Source of the DNA: Eledone cirrhosa
Lineage: Eukaryota; Mollusca; Cephalopoda; Octopoda; Eledonidae
Direction: 5' to 3'
Length of the DNA: 64,000 nt
Assembly (NCBI GenBank): GCA_964016885.1
Contig: OZ024743.1
Coordinates: forward strand, 10,158,939-10,222,938
In this document: positions 43,521 to 54,570 of the stretch, piece by piece
How the letters are laid out: every line of letters begins with the position of its first letter
How positions within the stretch are numbered: position 1 is the stretch's first letter
The notes under the pieces: model-generated
Database searches by the model: none
What the model was told of the DNA's origin: nothing
The model's input: the letters and a program-made list of their open reading frames with translations, nothing else
Translations under genes and position numbers: made by a program

Positions 43521-44964
43521 TGCCTATATACAACAGCTAAATCTCAGCATAGACATAGAGTCTAATATTTGAAAAATAACTTGTCAACCATAATTTATGC
43601 AGTAGCCAGATTTTATACTTTCCAATCATCTATTTTTATGATTGTTAAGTTAAATCATATTTAAAAGCTATGATGTTAAAGTAAATATATATTATATGCT
43701 CATTAATTGAAGAAGACCAATGGTGTAATAGATAAGTCTTAAACTAGAATTGAGCTTCATTAATCAGCAGTATGGTTCAAAATCCTAAGTTTAGAGGCAT
43801 GAGGCAAACATCTTTAGATAAATTCTTGAAATAAATATGTTTGTTTACTTAGTGAAAATTGAATTTATGTTTAGTGTATAAAAGCATCATCTCAAAAATT
43901 AGAACGCAGATGTAAATACTACTCCTCATCTTCACACAGGGTGTACTGAGTGTAATTTATTATGTAAAAAAGAGATAATGTCTGGCTACATGTTGCTTGT
44001 TAAAGGGAAGTGATGAACCCCGCAGTGGAAGAACAATTAATGTGTCATGGAAATAGGCCTTGAAGAGAATGGGTTGCTCTTGTCAGTATCATACCATTTT
44101 CTGCTTTGCACAATGTTTCTGTTTGTTTGTTTCCACTGAACAAATATTCTCTGTTACTGTCCTCTGCTAACTGTACCTTGGTTTCCCTCTTCCTCTCTCC
44201 AGAGAAATGTGGATTTCAAGGATATTTTTTTCCATTCTCTTTTTATCTCCTCTCATGATCAAAGTATTTCTAGCTTCTGTTTCTTTACATACTGTAATAA
44301 TCAATCACTTGCAATGTTTAGCTCTTCCCACATATAATATGTGCATTGCTTCACTCAGAGAACCCTCAAAATTATTCAGTTAGACATACATTCTTGAAAG
44401 CAATCATTTTTTCTTTATCTGATTTTTATAATACCCACATCTCACATGCTACTATTGGAAGGATGTAGGCTCTAAGAACTCTTAGCTTTATTAGTCTTGC
44501 CCTTTCCATAACTTTTTCATGCTTCTCAAGGCTTTTAATCTAATAGCAAAGTGGCTGTTGATTTTTTTTTATCGTTACCTCTCCTCTGGATTCTATCTCC
44601 AAGATGTGTAAAATGATCAATTTCTCCAACCACTTATTGTTATTCCTTCCATTTAAATACTATTTCATATTTACCCCCAATAGTGTCAAATGAAAATAGT
44701 TTTACAATCTCAACATTAATTCTGGATTCTTGATGCAGGCTTTCTCAGTTGTTGAGATTAATTGTTAACAATGATGATTGACATTTCAATTGATGATACT
44801 CTGCTTATTTCTCTTTCAAAGAAAATTATTAACTGTAGGACATTTTTTTTTGTGCATTTTCTGAAGAAATATATGTTATCTTACACTCCAATTTCAAATA
44901 ATGACCATGTATTATCAAATGCCAAAGAATAAAGGCATCCATAATGTATATATCTTCATTTTCT
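43521..44964. other. No gene recognised
   Basis: At 43715-43800 an A-box-like TGGTGTAATAGATAAG and a B-box-like GGTTCAAAATCCT may mark an ancient SINE head. 44160-44740 is pyrimidine-rich and may hide an unrecognisable LINE on the minus strand. Confidence 0.35.
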
Positions 44965-45210
44965 TCTTCACACAATTATTCTTGAGAAGGTTGTGGGAGT
45001 CCCCAAACATTCCTTCCAGTGGGTCAGAACCAATCGTTTCCAACTGATCTGGCTGGATCCCCAAGCGTGACCAGACAAGCTCATGGATGTTATCCGACCT
45101 TCTTCCTCTGGGTCTCCTGTCAGTTGGTTTTGCCAGCAATTCTTTCCTGAGACATTCTAACCCAATGCCGATAGTATCGGAGCTGTGATATCTCAATTCA
45201 GAGATATATA
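44965..45210 (-). pseudogene. C-terminal fragment of a third LINE family
   Basis: Open minus-strand frame with ECLRKELLAKPTD, RRPRGRRSDNIHELVWSRLG and IQPDQLETIGSDPLEG. The GRRR-x-x-x-D-IHELVWSRLGI pattern is the one I know from the very end of a LINE ORF family (…DLAWSRLGIPP…). A related decayed copy is at 20027-20290. No RT is attached. Confidence 0.65.
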
Positions 45211-45768
45211 TAAATGAATGAAGAATAACCAGGATTAAAATTAAATCATTTAATTCATTGATGAACATTTTGATTAGAATAACATGAATATTCATTCAGA
45301 ATCTATTAAATGACATTAATATACATGCTCTGTGATATTGTAAAACTACTGTGATTGGAAATTTAATGATTGGATTAAACTCTGAACTGTCTTTTAACTA
45401 TCATCTTTTTATTTTTTGTAATGGTATAAGATGAAGATCATATTACATTTTAGCCAGAGTTGTATAAATAACATTACAAATTGTTCACAATTATTTCAGA
45501 ATGAAAATATAAACACACATAACAAATACAATAAACTATTACTAGGAACCACACCAAAATATATGATCAGAGCGAGAGAAAGCAAAAAAAGAGAACCAAA
45601 AGTAAAAATGTACATCAATTCACCATCAAGTGCAGCAATCAACTACACATCACAAGGGTCAATGGAAATCTTTTATCTTCTTGTGGACTATAAAATCACA
45701 TTGAGCTTTGAAATGTTCTTTGTATTTATACGGTTCTATTATCAGCTCATCTAAATTCTTATATATAC
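45211..45768. other. No gene recognised
   Basis: A 107-codon open frame at 45431-45754 (+) has no recognisable homology and AT-driven composition. It is not called as a gene. Confidence 0.4.
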
Positions 45769-45804
45769 TAGCAGAAAAACCACTCGGAGGGTGGTTTTCT
45801 GCTA
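45769..45804. repeat. Strong short hairpin
   Basis: TAGCAGAAAAACCAC and GTGGTTTTCTGCTA are reverse complements apart from one extra A, around an 8-base centre. It lies in (TA)-rich DNA. Confidence 0.8.
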
Positions 45805-46167
45805 ACATGTGTAGTGTATATATTGATATTATATATTGATATTATAAGTATATATGCATGTAGATATGATACATCAAATAAAATCGTAATTGACAATATA
45901 CACAGAAATTAAACGAAGATTGTGTTACACTGTCTTATGTAATCAGTAATGTAATCCATGATACATTAAAAAAAGATGATATTATATATAAACTGCATTA
46001 GGGGAACATTAGTGACAGAAATATATGAATGTTTATGTAAGCGATCACTAACCGGAAGTGTTGACATTTGAAAATGTTAAAGAAGTGAATCTTTAAATAA
46101 ACAATAAAATATATTTAATCAACAACCACAAAATTTAGTAGATAAATTATATAATATTCATTCATTA
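45805..46167. other. No gene recognised
   Basis: AT-rich sequence, no supported feature. Confidence 0.45.
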
Positions 46168-46285
46168 TCTGAGTTCAAATCCCGCCGAGGTTAACTTTGC
46201 CTTTCATCCTTCCGGGGTCGATAAAATAAAGTACCAGTAATGCACTGGGTAATTGCTGGCCTTGTGCCAAAAGTAGAAACAATTA
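46168..46285 (+). mobile_element. SINE family B, 5' truncated
   Basis: Starts at TCTGAGTTCAAATCCCGCCG (B box) and runs to CCAAAAGTAGAAACAATTAT. The A-box head is missing. Confidence 0.9.
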
Positions 46286-46392
46286 TTTATTCAAAGTAAT
46301 CCAACTTATTATACTAATAGGATAAAAAATTGTAAACCGTACACAGTCCCACACTCCTTAGTTTATTATAGTTTATATATATATATATATAT

Positions 46393-46843
46393 ATCTTTGG
46401 CGCCACGCATTAATACAGAAGTCCCGCCTTGCCTATGTACAAAGCGAAACCTACTGTCAGTAGGCACCTCTTAACCAAATATACACCACATCCCAATACT
46501 CCTACTCCACCCTCCCACTCCCACCAACACCACCCTTTCTCTGTAAAAAAATTATGTTGGTACTCAACATCCAGTCCAAAATAAAGTTTGTGTAGGTGTC
46601 ACGACAAAAAAAATCACACAGTCCACGCTGTAATGTGGCCGTGTAGGTAACATGGTCAAAACCTCCCAGTCCACACTGTAAATGTGGTTGGTGTTAGGAA
46701 GGGCATCCAGCCATAGAAAACCTGCCACACAGTCCGATACGAGTGAGACAGGGTCACCTGACCAATCTTGCCTCAAGTGGGACAATTCCCGTCTAAACCC
46801 ATGCTAGCGTGGAAGATAGACGTTAAACGATGATGATGATAAT
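46393..46843 (+). mobile_element. LINE 3' end, strongly 5' truncated
   Basis: Starts right after (TA)n (46375-46393) with codons for LWRHALIQKSRLA, the last residues of the ORF (copy 1: LWRYSVTEKTRLT). The full 3' UTR follows with C-rich tract, tail modules, CACCTGACCAATCTTGCCTC, and (GAT)n, again followed by (TA)n. Confidence 0.9.
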
Positions 46844-46926
46844 ATATATATACATATAAGAAAGAAAAATTTCGCTCTACATGGCTGAATACAATAAATG
46901 TAATCTAAGTTTTTCGAATGTTAATA

Positions 46927-47110
46927 ATTGTTTCTACTTTTAGCACAAGACCAGCAATTACCCAGTACATTACTGGTACTTTTTTTTATCAACCCCGTAA
47001 AGATGAAAGGCAAAGTTAACCTCGGCGAGATTTGAACTCAGATCATAAAGGGACATAACTCTATACTTCAAAGCATGGCGATTGACTCTCTACTGATACT
47101 GCCAATCCAC
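46927..47110 (-). mobile_element. SINE family B inserted in the inverted repeat
   Basis: Full-length reverse copy from 'attgtttctacttttagcac' to CTGATACTGCCAATCCACC. It separates blocks A and B, which are contiguous in the opposite copy apart from ~25 bp, so this SINE is younger than that repeat. Confidence 0.88.
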
Positions 47111-47187
47111 CGCAAACAAGCCTCAATTTTAAAGCCATGTCAGTAGAATGAACTCTTCATTCTTGATCTTGTGTGGGCATGTAAACA

Positions 47188-47237
47188 GAACTGCAGACAC
47201 TAATGTTTCTGGGTATAACCCTTCATCAGTACAGCTC
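47188..47237 (-). ncRNA. Hammerhead ribozyme candidate, complete core
   Basis: Minus strand. Stem I: GAGCTGTA (47230-47237) with TGCAGTTC (47188-47195), 8 contiguous pairs including two G-U. Core CTGATGA (47223-47229). Stem II: GGGT/ACCC with 3-nt loop and an A-A at the base. GAA at 47207-47209. Stem III: ACA/TGT with UUAG loop. Cleavage-site C at 47196 (GTC). This is the most convincing motif in the window. Confidence 0.75.
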
Positions 47238-47533
47238 ACTGTTCACCTGCCAGGTGTCGAAAAACTCAAATTACACTTATTGTATTCAGTCATGTAAAGC
47301 AACATTTTTCTTCTTCATTTGAATGTGGCTAAGCCGGCCATTTATCGCTTGTATACAGGAAACTGACTGGCCAGTCTGCTGATATGCGAATCTGGCTGAT
47401 CAGTGGATCTGCTAATATGCAGATCTGACTGATCAACCAGTCTGCTAATATGCTAATCAGGCCAATCAGTCACTGTGTATTTTAGAAAATAGCATATATT
47501 TTCACTAGCTCTGAGAGTTGGCAGGTGAACAGT

Positions 47534-47583
47534 GAGCTGTACTGATGAAGGGTGAAACCCAGAAACATTAGTGTCCGCAATTT
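47534..47583 (+). ncRNA. Hammerhead-like motif, stem I weakened
   Basis: Mirror copy of 47188-47237. Core CTGATGA (47542-47548), stem II GGGT/ACCC, GAA (47562-47564), stem III ACA/TGT and GTC are all kept. Substitutions in the downstream stem I strand (CGCAATTT) break several pairs. Confidence 0.55.
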
Positions 47584-47720
47584 TGTTTACATGCCAACAC
47601 AAGAGCAAGAATGAAGGGTTTATTCTACTGACATAGCTTTAAAATTGAGGCTTGTTTGCATAATTGCAAACGAATCGAATGTTATTATTAATATTCAAAA
47701 AACTCAGATTATATATATTA

Positions 47721-48479
47721 GATTAAATAAGGAAGTTTCGTTTGTGTGTATAAGATTTTTATTGTGTAATGACCTCTTATGTGCGTTTCACAGAAGACTG
47801 GCTCAAGGTCACCCATAGGAGTTATTGACCCAACTCTATTATCGATCTGCTCTGTATATGTGTGCACGCGCGTGTGTATGTGTGTGTGCTTGTGTATATA
47901 TATATGATATATTGCACTTAAAGAAGGGCATCTGCCCACTTAGAAACTCAAAGAAATATATTGGCATGTAAAATGTTTCTAATCCAGAACTTTATTGGTA
48001 TAAGCTTGTTTAGCAGTTCTTGGGTAAGAGTAGTTTTAATAATACATATATCATTATAGAAGAAATGTATAATTTATATACTGTTATATTTCTGATTAAT
48101 TGTTTTATGTTTGAGGTATTAATTTCTGGTTGTATTCTTTACCAGATGCTATCTCTGTGACACCATATAACATTGAAAAGTTGTATGGGCTTATTTTAGG
48201 TCACTGTGTCTTGCTTTCTATTTATATATTGTCCATCAATATCGCAATATCGAGGAAGATGGTGATTATCCACTTTTTATTTTCTTCTTTCCTTTTTTTA
48301 AAAAACAATGGATGGCCTTCTACCAATCAAGTGTTTTTAATGTTGATAGAAATATTGATATTGAAAATGCATTAAGGAATATTGATTTCCTGAAAGCTAA
48401 ACGTATTCATGGCCACATACTTTTTGACTTAGCATAGTATAATGCTATTACTTTAGCATTTTTAGTATCTCAGTCAAAG
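47721..48479. other. No gene recognised
   Basis: Mixed TG/CA microsatellite at 47860-47895 and AT-rich sequence. Confidence 0.45.
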
Positions 48480-48605
48480 ATTAGATTTGCCTTTCATTCT
48501 TATGAGGTTGATGAAATAAAATACCAGCAATGCACTGGGGTTGATTTAATTGACTTTCCCCTCCTACAAAATTGTTGGCCTTGTGCTTAAATCAAAACCA
48601 TTATT
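48480..48605 (+). mobile_element. SINE family B (long variant), 5' truncated
   Basis: TTTGCCTTTCATTCTTATGAGG to GGCCTTGTGCTTAAATCAAAACC with the extra 'ttgatttaattgactttccc' segment. Confidence 0.8.
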
Positions 48606-48624
48606 ATTTATTATTATTATTAGG

Positions 48625-48842
48625 GCGGTGGATTGGCAGTATTGGGAGATGGTCGGACGCCATGCTTTGACGCATAGAGTTACGGCCCTTGCCATTCTGA
48701 GTTCAAATCCCGCCGAGGTTAACTTTGCCTTTCATCCTTATGGGGTCGATAAAATAAATCACCAGTCATGCACTGGGGTCGATTTAATCGACTTTCCCCT
48801 CCCCCCAAATTACTGGCCTTGTGCCTATATAAGAAACCATTA
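48625..48842 (+). mobile_element. SINE family B (long variant), full length
   Basis: Head GGTGGATTGGCAGTATTGGGAG, then GGTCGGACGCCATGC, B box in GAGTTCAAATCCCGCCGAGG, and the long-variant segment 'gatttaatcgactttcccct'. Ends in GGCCTTGTGCCTATATAAGAAA. Confidence 0.9.
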
Positions 48843-48845
48843 TTT

Positions 48846-49020
48846 TGCAGCATAGATTTATGGCCCTTACATTCTGAGTTCAAATCCTGCTGAGGTTAAC
48901 TTTGCCTTTCATCCTTACAGGATCGATAAAATAAAGTACCAGTCACATACTGGGGGCAATTTAATCGACTTTCCCTGCTCCAAAATTTGCTGGCCTTGTT
49001 CCTATATAAGAAACCATTAT
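48846..49020 (+). mobile_element. SINE family B (long variant), 5' truncated
   Basis: Directly follows the previous copy and starts inside the head (GCATAGATTTATGGCCC). Same variant segment and the same TATATAAGAAACCATTATT end as its neighbour, so it may be a tandem duplication rather than a separate insertion. Confidence 0.85.
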
Positions 49021-49068
49021 TGCACTGGGTAATTGCTGGCCTTGTGCCAAAAGTAGAAACAATTATTA
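49021..49068 (+). mobile_element. SINE family B, 3' end only (short variant)
   Basis: 'gcactgggtaattgctggcc' to CCAAAAGTAGAAACAATTATT, joined directly to the previous SINE. Confidence 0.85.
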
Positions 49069-49078
49069 TTATCATTAG

Positions 49079-49519
49079 GGCAGTTAATTGGCAGTATTGG
49101 TAGAAACGGTAAAAACCTCCCAGTCCACACTGTAAATGCGGTTGGTGTTAGGAAGGGCAGCCAGCATTATGGTACAAGTCTGGCTATTTGGCCACACCAT
49201 ACTTTCCTCAAATGGAACTGTATTTTGGCTGGTATTTTCAAAGCTGGGTGGTGAGAGAGGCCATACCTTGTTCAAGTGGGCCGTGTTTAGGCTGGGCTTT
49301 TATGGCTGCTGGATGCCCTTCCTGCTGTCAACCATGTTTACATTGTGGAACAGGGTGGCACTATTATGTGACATGTCTGGCCAGTTGGCCACGCCATACC
49401 ATGCTTAAATGAAGTTGTATTTCGGCTGGGATTTTACAGCTGGATGTCCTTCCTAACACCAACCACATTTACTGTGTGGAACTGGATGTCGCCATTATGA
49501 GGTGGATGGCCAGTTGGTT
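49079..49519. mobile_element. SINE head joined to LINE tail, plus tail fragments
   Basis: 49079-49107 is a family B head (TTGGCAGTATTGGTAGAAA). At about 49108 it switches to the LINE 3' UTR (GGTAAAAACCTCCCAGTCC...GGTTGGTGTTAGGAAGGGC, to ~49165). Further on, reversed tail blocks appear at about 49305-49350 (GGATGCCCTTCCTGCTG) and 49437-49485 (AGCTGGATGTCCTTCCTAAC). Confidence 0.7.
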
Positions 49520-51840
49520 TCATGCCTAGGAAGAGTACTACAGATGCCCTCTTTTTAGTGAGGCACCTACAAAAGAAGTTCTTAGCCAAAAATAAGTCAT
49601 TATATATAGCTTTCATTGACCCCCCAAAAAAAGCATTTGACAGAGTACCCCAATCTATTATCTGGTGATCCTTAAGGAAATTAGGTGTAGAAAAATGGTT
49701 GGTGAGAACAGTGCAAGTCATGTACAGAGGAGCTGTCAACAAAGTGAGAGAAGGAAATGAGTTTAGTGAGGAATTTGTTGTTCAAGGTTTGGTTCATCAA
49801 GGTTTGGTTCTTAGCCCACTACTATCCATTATAGTCCTCCAGCCTATAAAAAAAGATATTTAAGACCGGCTGCCCAAGGAAACTTCTCTATGCAGAGGAT
49901 TTGGTCCTTATAGCCGAATCTATTAAAGACCTAGAAAATAAGTTATGGCTGTGGAAACAATTTAGAATCAAAAGTCCTGAGAGTAAACTTAGCCAAAGCT
50001 AAAGTGCTAGTGAGTAGGAGAGAAGATAGAACCCTCATTCTTTCAGGGAAGTGACCCTGCTCAATATGTAGAAGTGGAGTAGACATAAACTCCAGACAAT
50101 GTATACAACATACATCATGGGTACACAAATGTAGTGGGATAACAAGTAAACTAATGGGAAGCAAAGACTTTGTTTGTAGAAGATGCACAGAGGTAACCAA
50201 TTGGGAGATAACCTGTGATGTAAGCCTATTCCAGTTACAGGAAGGATCCATAGAAGTGGTTGATAGTTTCTGCTATATAGGCAACATAATTAGCAATAGA
50301 GAAGTGTGCTCTAAGAGCATAATAGCTAGAATAAGAATAGGATGGATAACGTTCAGAGAGTTCCTCCTACTGTTGACAATAAAAGGTTTCTCCCCATGTA
50401 CAAAAGAACTGTATGATGCCTGCAAGAAAAGTGTGATGCTGCATGGTAGTGAAGCAGGGTCTGTGACTATGGAGGACATGTAGAGAAATGAAACAACTAT
50501 GCTCCACTGGGTGTGCAATGTAAATGAGGGAAAGGTAGAGCTTGGATGAGTTGAGGGAGAAGCTGGGTTTATAAGGAATCTGAAGTGGTGTGCAAGAGAG
50601 AAGACTGCATTGGTTTGGACATGTAATGCGCATGATCAATGATCTTTGGGTGAAAACGTGCCAGTAAATGCCACTGGAAGGAAGTTGCAGTAGATGTAGA
50701 CCAAAAAATACCTGATACATGGCAGTAAAATATGAACATTCCATGCAAAAGACCTATGGAAGCTAGAAAGAAACAAATTGAGCATGTTCCAATGGATGTG
50801 TAATGTTAGTATGTGTGAACAACATAGCATAAGCAAACTCAGGGAAAAACTCAGTATGAGAAGAATTGGATGTAGGGTGCAAGAGAGAAAACTGCATTGA
50901 TATGGACATGTGGTGGATATGGAAATTAACAGTTGCATATAGAAATACAGAGAAACCCGAGTGGCTGGCACCCAGGAAAACATGTGATGAGGTAGTGCAT
51001 ATCAACCTTAAAAACTAAACCTCACAACAGAAGTGACAGAGGACTATGAGGGCTGGCACTACTCCGTGCTTGTCAAGACTTAGCAGATAGCATACAATGT
51101 GGACTCTTTGTCCTCTTTTTTCTCCTTACCTTCAACTATCACCCCTAACAGTTATCCTAGCTATCAATACATCACCACCACCACATGCATCCTTATGTCA
51201 CCCCCCCCCAGCATTCTCTCTTTAGTTTCTGCCCCCTGAAAAGCCTCTACATTCCCTCACTATCACATTCTAGTAGCTAGTAGTTACACTCCACACATTT
51301 ATGCACCCCATCCATGCCCCCTCCGTGAGCACTCCATAGGTATTCTCTCCATCTCTACACCTTCTCTTCCTGGCACTACTGAGTGCTACCCAACCACTTC
51401 AGTGTTCTCATTACCTCATTACCTTATCCTTTCCTGATTGGTGACAAGAAGAGCGCTCTGCTGTAGAAACAATACATTAAAAAAATGGTAATGAGGAGCT
51501 TTCAGTCATTCTAAGGTATGGCAATCTGTCTAGTGTTGGTGATCTACACAATAAATGCACCCAGTAAATGTTGTAAAGAGATTGGTGATAGGAAAGGCAT
51601 CTACCTACAGAAAGCTTGCCAAACAAAGGGTTGGGAGTTCCCTTCATTTGTGTCAAAGAATTTACAACCTCTCTAGTACACCAGATAGATTGTTCGACTG
51701 TATGTGAGATGCAGATCCCTGCACTGTTTGTGGGGTCAGTAGCCCCACTTCAGCACTGACTTGGTCTATGTAGATACATCCAACCCTTGCTAGCAGGGAG
51801 AGCACATCCATTGAACAATGAATGCTGGAGTGTGTCTTCA
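49520..51840 (+). pseudogene. Old RTE-like LINE copy, RT to tail, broken
   Basis: Starts within RT (STTDALFLVRHLQKKFLAK), with motif A region KKAFDRVPQSIIW, motif B VHQGLVLSPLLS, a degraded YADD box, the zinc-finger region (SGITSKLMGSKDFVCRRC), SIEVVDSFCYIGNII and MLHGSEAGS. The C-terminal region then occurs twice (about 50460-50720 and 50735-51005). The C-rich 3' UTR and a diverged tail (to ~51840) follow. Many stops and shifts are present. Confidence 0.82.
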
Positions 51841-53552
51841 CTGTATGAACATCCAACCTAAAAATGGAAAAGTTTGTCAATACCAATACATCTAAGCTTG
51901 GCCCCTGCCATTACTAAATGTAATAGTTTCAGGCTTGTAGTGATGTGTGACACCCTATAGAGTAAGTCATGTTTATTAAGGCACATATGTATCTATTTAC
52001 AATATGTTTTTGTATTCTGAATCATGTGTTAGTACTATCACTAATACATACACACGTGCATCACTACTACACACTATCACTAATACATACACACATACAC
52101 ATACATATATATTTTATACTTCATATGCATTTTACAATGAGAGGCACAACAATTTCAGCAAACTTCCCAGCCAACCATGCTAGGCTCGACTGATGTTATC
52201 AGGAAATGTCTGGCTCCTTTTGGCTAACATTGTAGCACATTGTTTCTACCTATCTTATGCAGCTTCATTATAAGATGAATGCAGCTGTAATCATTCCAGT
52301 GACATAGGAGCTATTTTGTTTTACTCCTTACTGAGAATTTGTTCTTTGCTCTAAAATTCCATCTTTTTTCATATATATCTGTCATATCCATGATAAATTA
52401 TTTTTAGATTTTTTTCTCCAAATCATTGCTCACCCCTCTGTTGTCCTTCCTATATCCATTATTGGTCAGGTAAGACTTAATGAATCTAGCTACACAAACT
52501 CAGCATCCTTTCCTCTAATGGAAACACTATACACTGCCATCCTCATGCAACTCACAATTACTGAAGAGCTATATATTTTAAGCATTCTCTTTTATGTACC
52601 CATTCCTTTTTGCTTCCCAAATCACTTTCAATTCAAAAATCAAGTCATTCTAAATTTTAGGGAAAGTAGCATGAGAAATTGTGATATTCATGTTCTAAAG
52701 AACTTTAATGACATAAGTAAAATCCCACTATAAATTTAGCTTGCAGTGAGCTTACTTCTGTTCTACACTGTTCAATTATGCGAATAAAACATATTGACTG
52801 CAAATCAATATTGGCCACAAACCAAATATTGTCCACAGGCCATTTTGGAGAAGTCATTTCACTAGAAAACTAAGAAAATCCATCAACTTTGAGTGACTTA
52901 CACCACTTCCTACACAACTGATATTGAATCTCGCCATTTCAAAGCCATGTGAGGTTATGCTATTTTCCATCTTTTTATTCATCCCATCAGATGGTTCATA
53001 AACACAAATTGTGATGGGTCACGTCGTAAAAGTTTATTGCGGGCCAATTTGTATACAGTTTTGACGTCATAGCTCTTACATCAATAATTCTTACATGCAT
53101 CAATTTCTTTTCTCTTGTTCCTCGCTGAGTTCTTCATTTTGTTTTTACTTTCATTTTCTTCTACTATGGTGTAATATATATATATTTTTCTACTCTAGTA
53201 AACTTCAGAGAATGGTAATGTCAGTGATTTGGTACCTTCAGATATTTTGTTTTCTTTATTAAGATACAGTTCTGTACAAAGTGTGTACATAAATTCACAT
53301 GTTCAATGACTATTTTCTGATTTCTCAAAAGAAATTTATTCACTGATTTATAGTTTAATTTCCATTCTAGATTTTTACATTTAATAACATTAAAACAACA
53401 AGAAAAATAAAATTATCATTATGTTTGAAAAAGTCAAAAAGGATATTATACTATAGAGTGGATTCATGATCAGCTAAAAGTATGTGAGCAGTATTTAAAA
53501 TTGAAATGATTACACTATTTTGTATAATTTTCTGACTGTCCTTACTATGCAA
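51841..53552. other. No gene recognised
   Basis: AT-rich sequence. A 'cactaatacatacacacryg' block is tandemly repeated at 52040-52105. No ORF or repeat family was identified with confidence. Confidence 0.45.
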
Positions 53553-53775
53553 TTAACCCTTTAGCATTTAAATCATCCGTATCCAGCAGGATTCTCTCAT
53601 CTCTTTCTGTTCAAACCAGCTGAAATAGGCCAGTCATACTGATGGTAAGATATTGTTCTCAAAATAGATAACATCAAAATCTCATAGATATTATGTGAGA
53701 TAATTATTTAAGGTAAAGCCTTTACTGTGAAAATATAATAGTAAATATAGAGTAATGTAAATGTTAAAGGGTTAA
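53553..53775. mobile_element. piggyBac-like MITE, ~223 bp
   Basis: TTAA then CCCTTTAGCATTTAAA at the left, and the mirror image TAAATGTTAAAGGG then TTAA at the right. TTAA duplication with CCC...GGG inverted ends is the piggyBac signature. No coding sequence, so it depends on a transposase elsewhere. Confidence 0.75.
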
Positions 53776-53909
53776 TAATCAATCAATTTCAAACTGTAAG
53801 GTTCTTCTTTATTGATTAAACTGATTTTACTAGCAGGTTGACTAACAATATTGAGAAATTTTCCTTTTTCCTTGACTCAACCTTTTCTCCATCTGTTTAT
53901 TTGCCAGGT

Positions 53910-53949
<40 letters not shown>

Positions 53950-54249
53950 ATATATATATATATGTATATTTATATATGTATATTTATATATGTATAAGGA
54001 GAGAGTGAGAATGATAGAAACAGATGAATCGACCAATAAACAGATGAAGAAAATAGCTAGATGACATTAAACGATGATAATAGTGAGGAGGATGATGCAT
54101 CATTGCATCATCACTGCAACCCCATACATGTGAGACCCTCTCATCAGCTTTTCCTATCTCATCACACCTATCATACATTCATGACATTATATCTGTCAAC
54201 CCCCTCCTATTGCTTCTTACCCATGCCATACTACTTATCCCCTCCAGAG
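53776..54249. other. No gene; (TC)n and (TA)n arrays
   Basis: (CT)n at 53911-53945 followed by (TA)n to about 53992. Otherwise unremarkable. Confidence 0.6.
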
Positions 54250-54570
54250 GGTAGGGAGGGCTCTTTGGTTGAGTCAATGACTGGCAACCTTACTGGTGCT
54301 GGTACCATGATAAAATGCACCCAAGATATACTCTGTAATGTGGTTGGTGTTAGGAAAGGCTTCCAGTTGTAGAAACCAAGCCAAATGGTTAAGAGGACAT
54401 ATTAGCAATATCTCTAGTGCTGGTACCATTAAATAAGCACTCAATACCCCCTGTAAGCTGGTGGGTGAAATGAAGAGCCCCCAACAGTAAAAAGCATGCC
54501 AAACAAAGGGTCAACTGCATCAAAGTCTTGACAGCCACTCTAGTATTGGTTACATGATGAAACATACCCA
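54250..54570 (+). mobile_element. Old LINE 3' UTR and tail modules
   Basis: Contains GTGGTTGGTGTTAGGAAAGGC and two more 'gtgctggtaccat...aagcac' modules in tandem, then GAAAAAGCATGCCAAACAAAGGG-like sequence. Diverged, no coding part. Confidence 0.65.

Larger units (their letters stand above)
46859..47720. mobile_element. Paired inverted terminal repeats with hammerheads
   Basis: Block A (46859-46925) and block B (47111-47251) are mirrored by A' (47252-47318), B' (about 47505-47660) and a further A-like segment (47685-47720). A SINE (46927-47110) interrupts A-B. B on the minus strand and B' on the plus strand each carry a hammerhead-like core. The layout is two terminal-repeat copies facing opposite ways, as seen for PLE pseudo-LTRs. 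No coding part was found. Confidence 0.7.
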
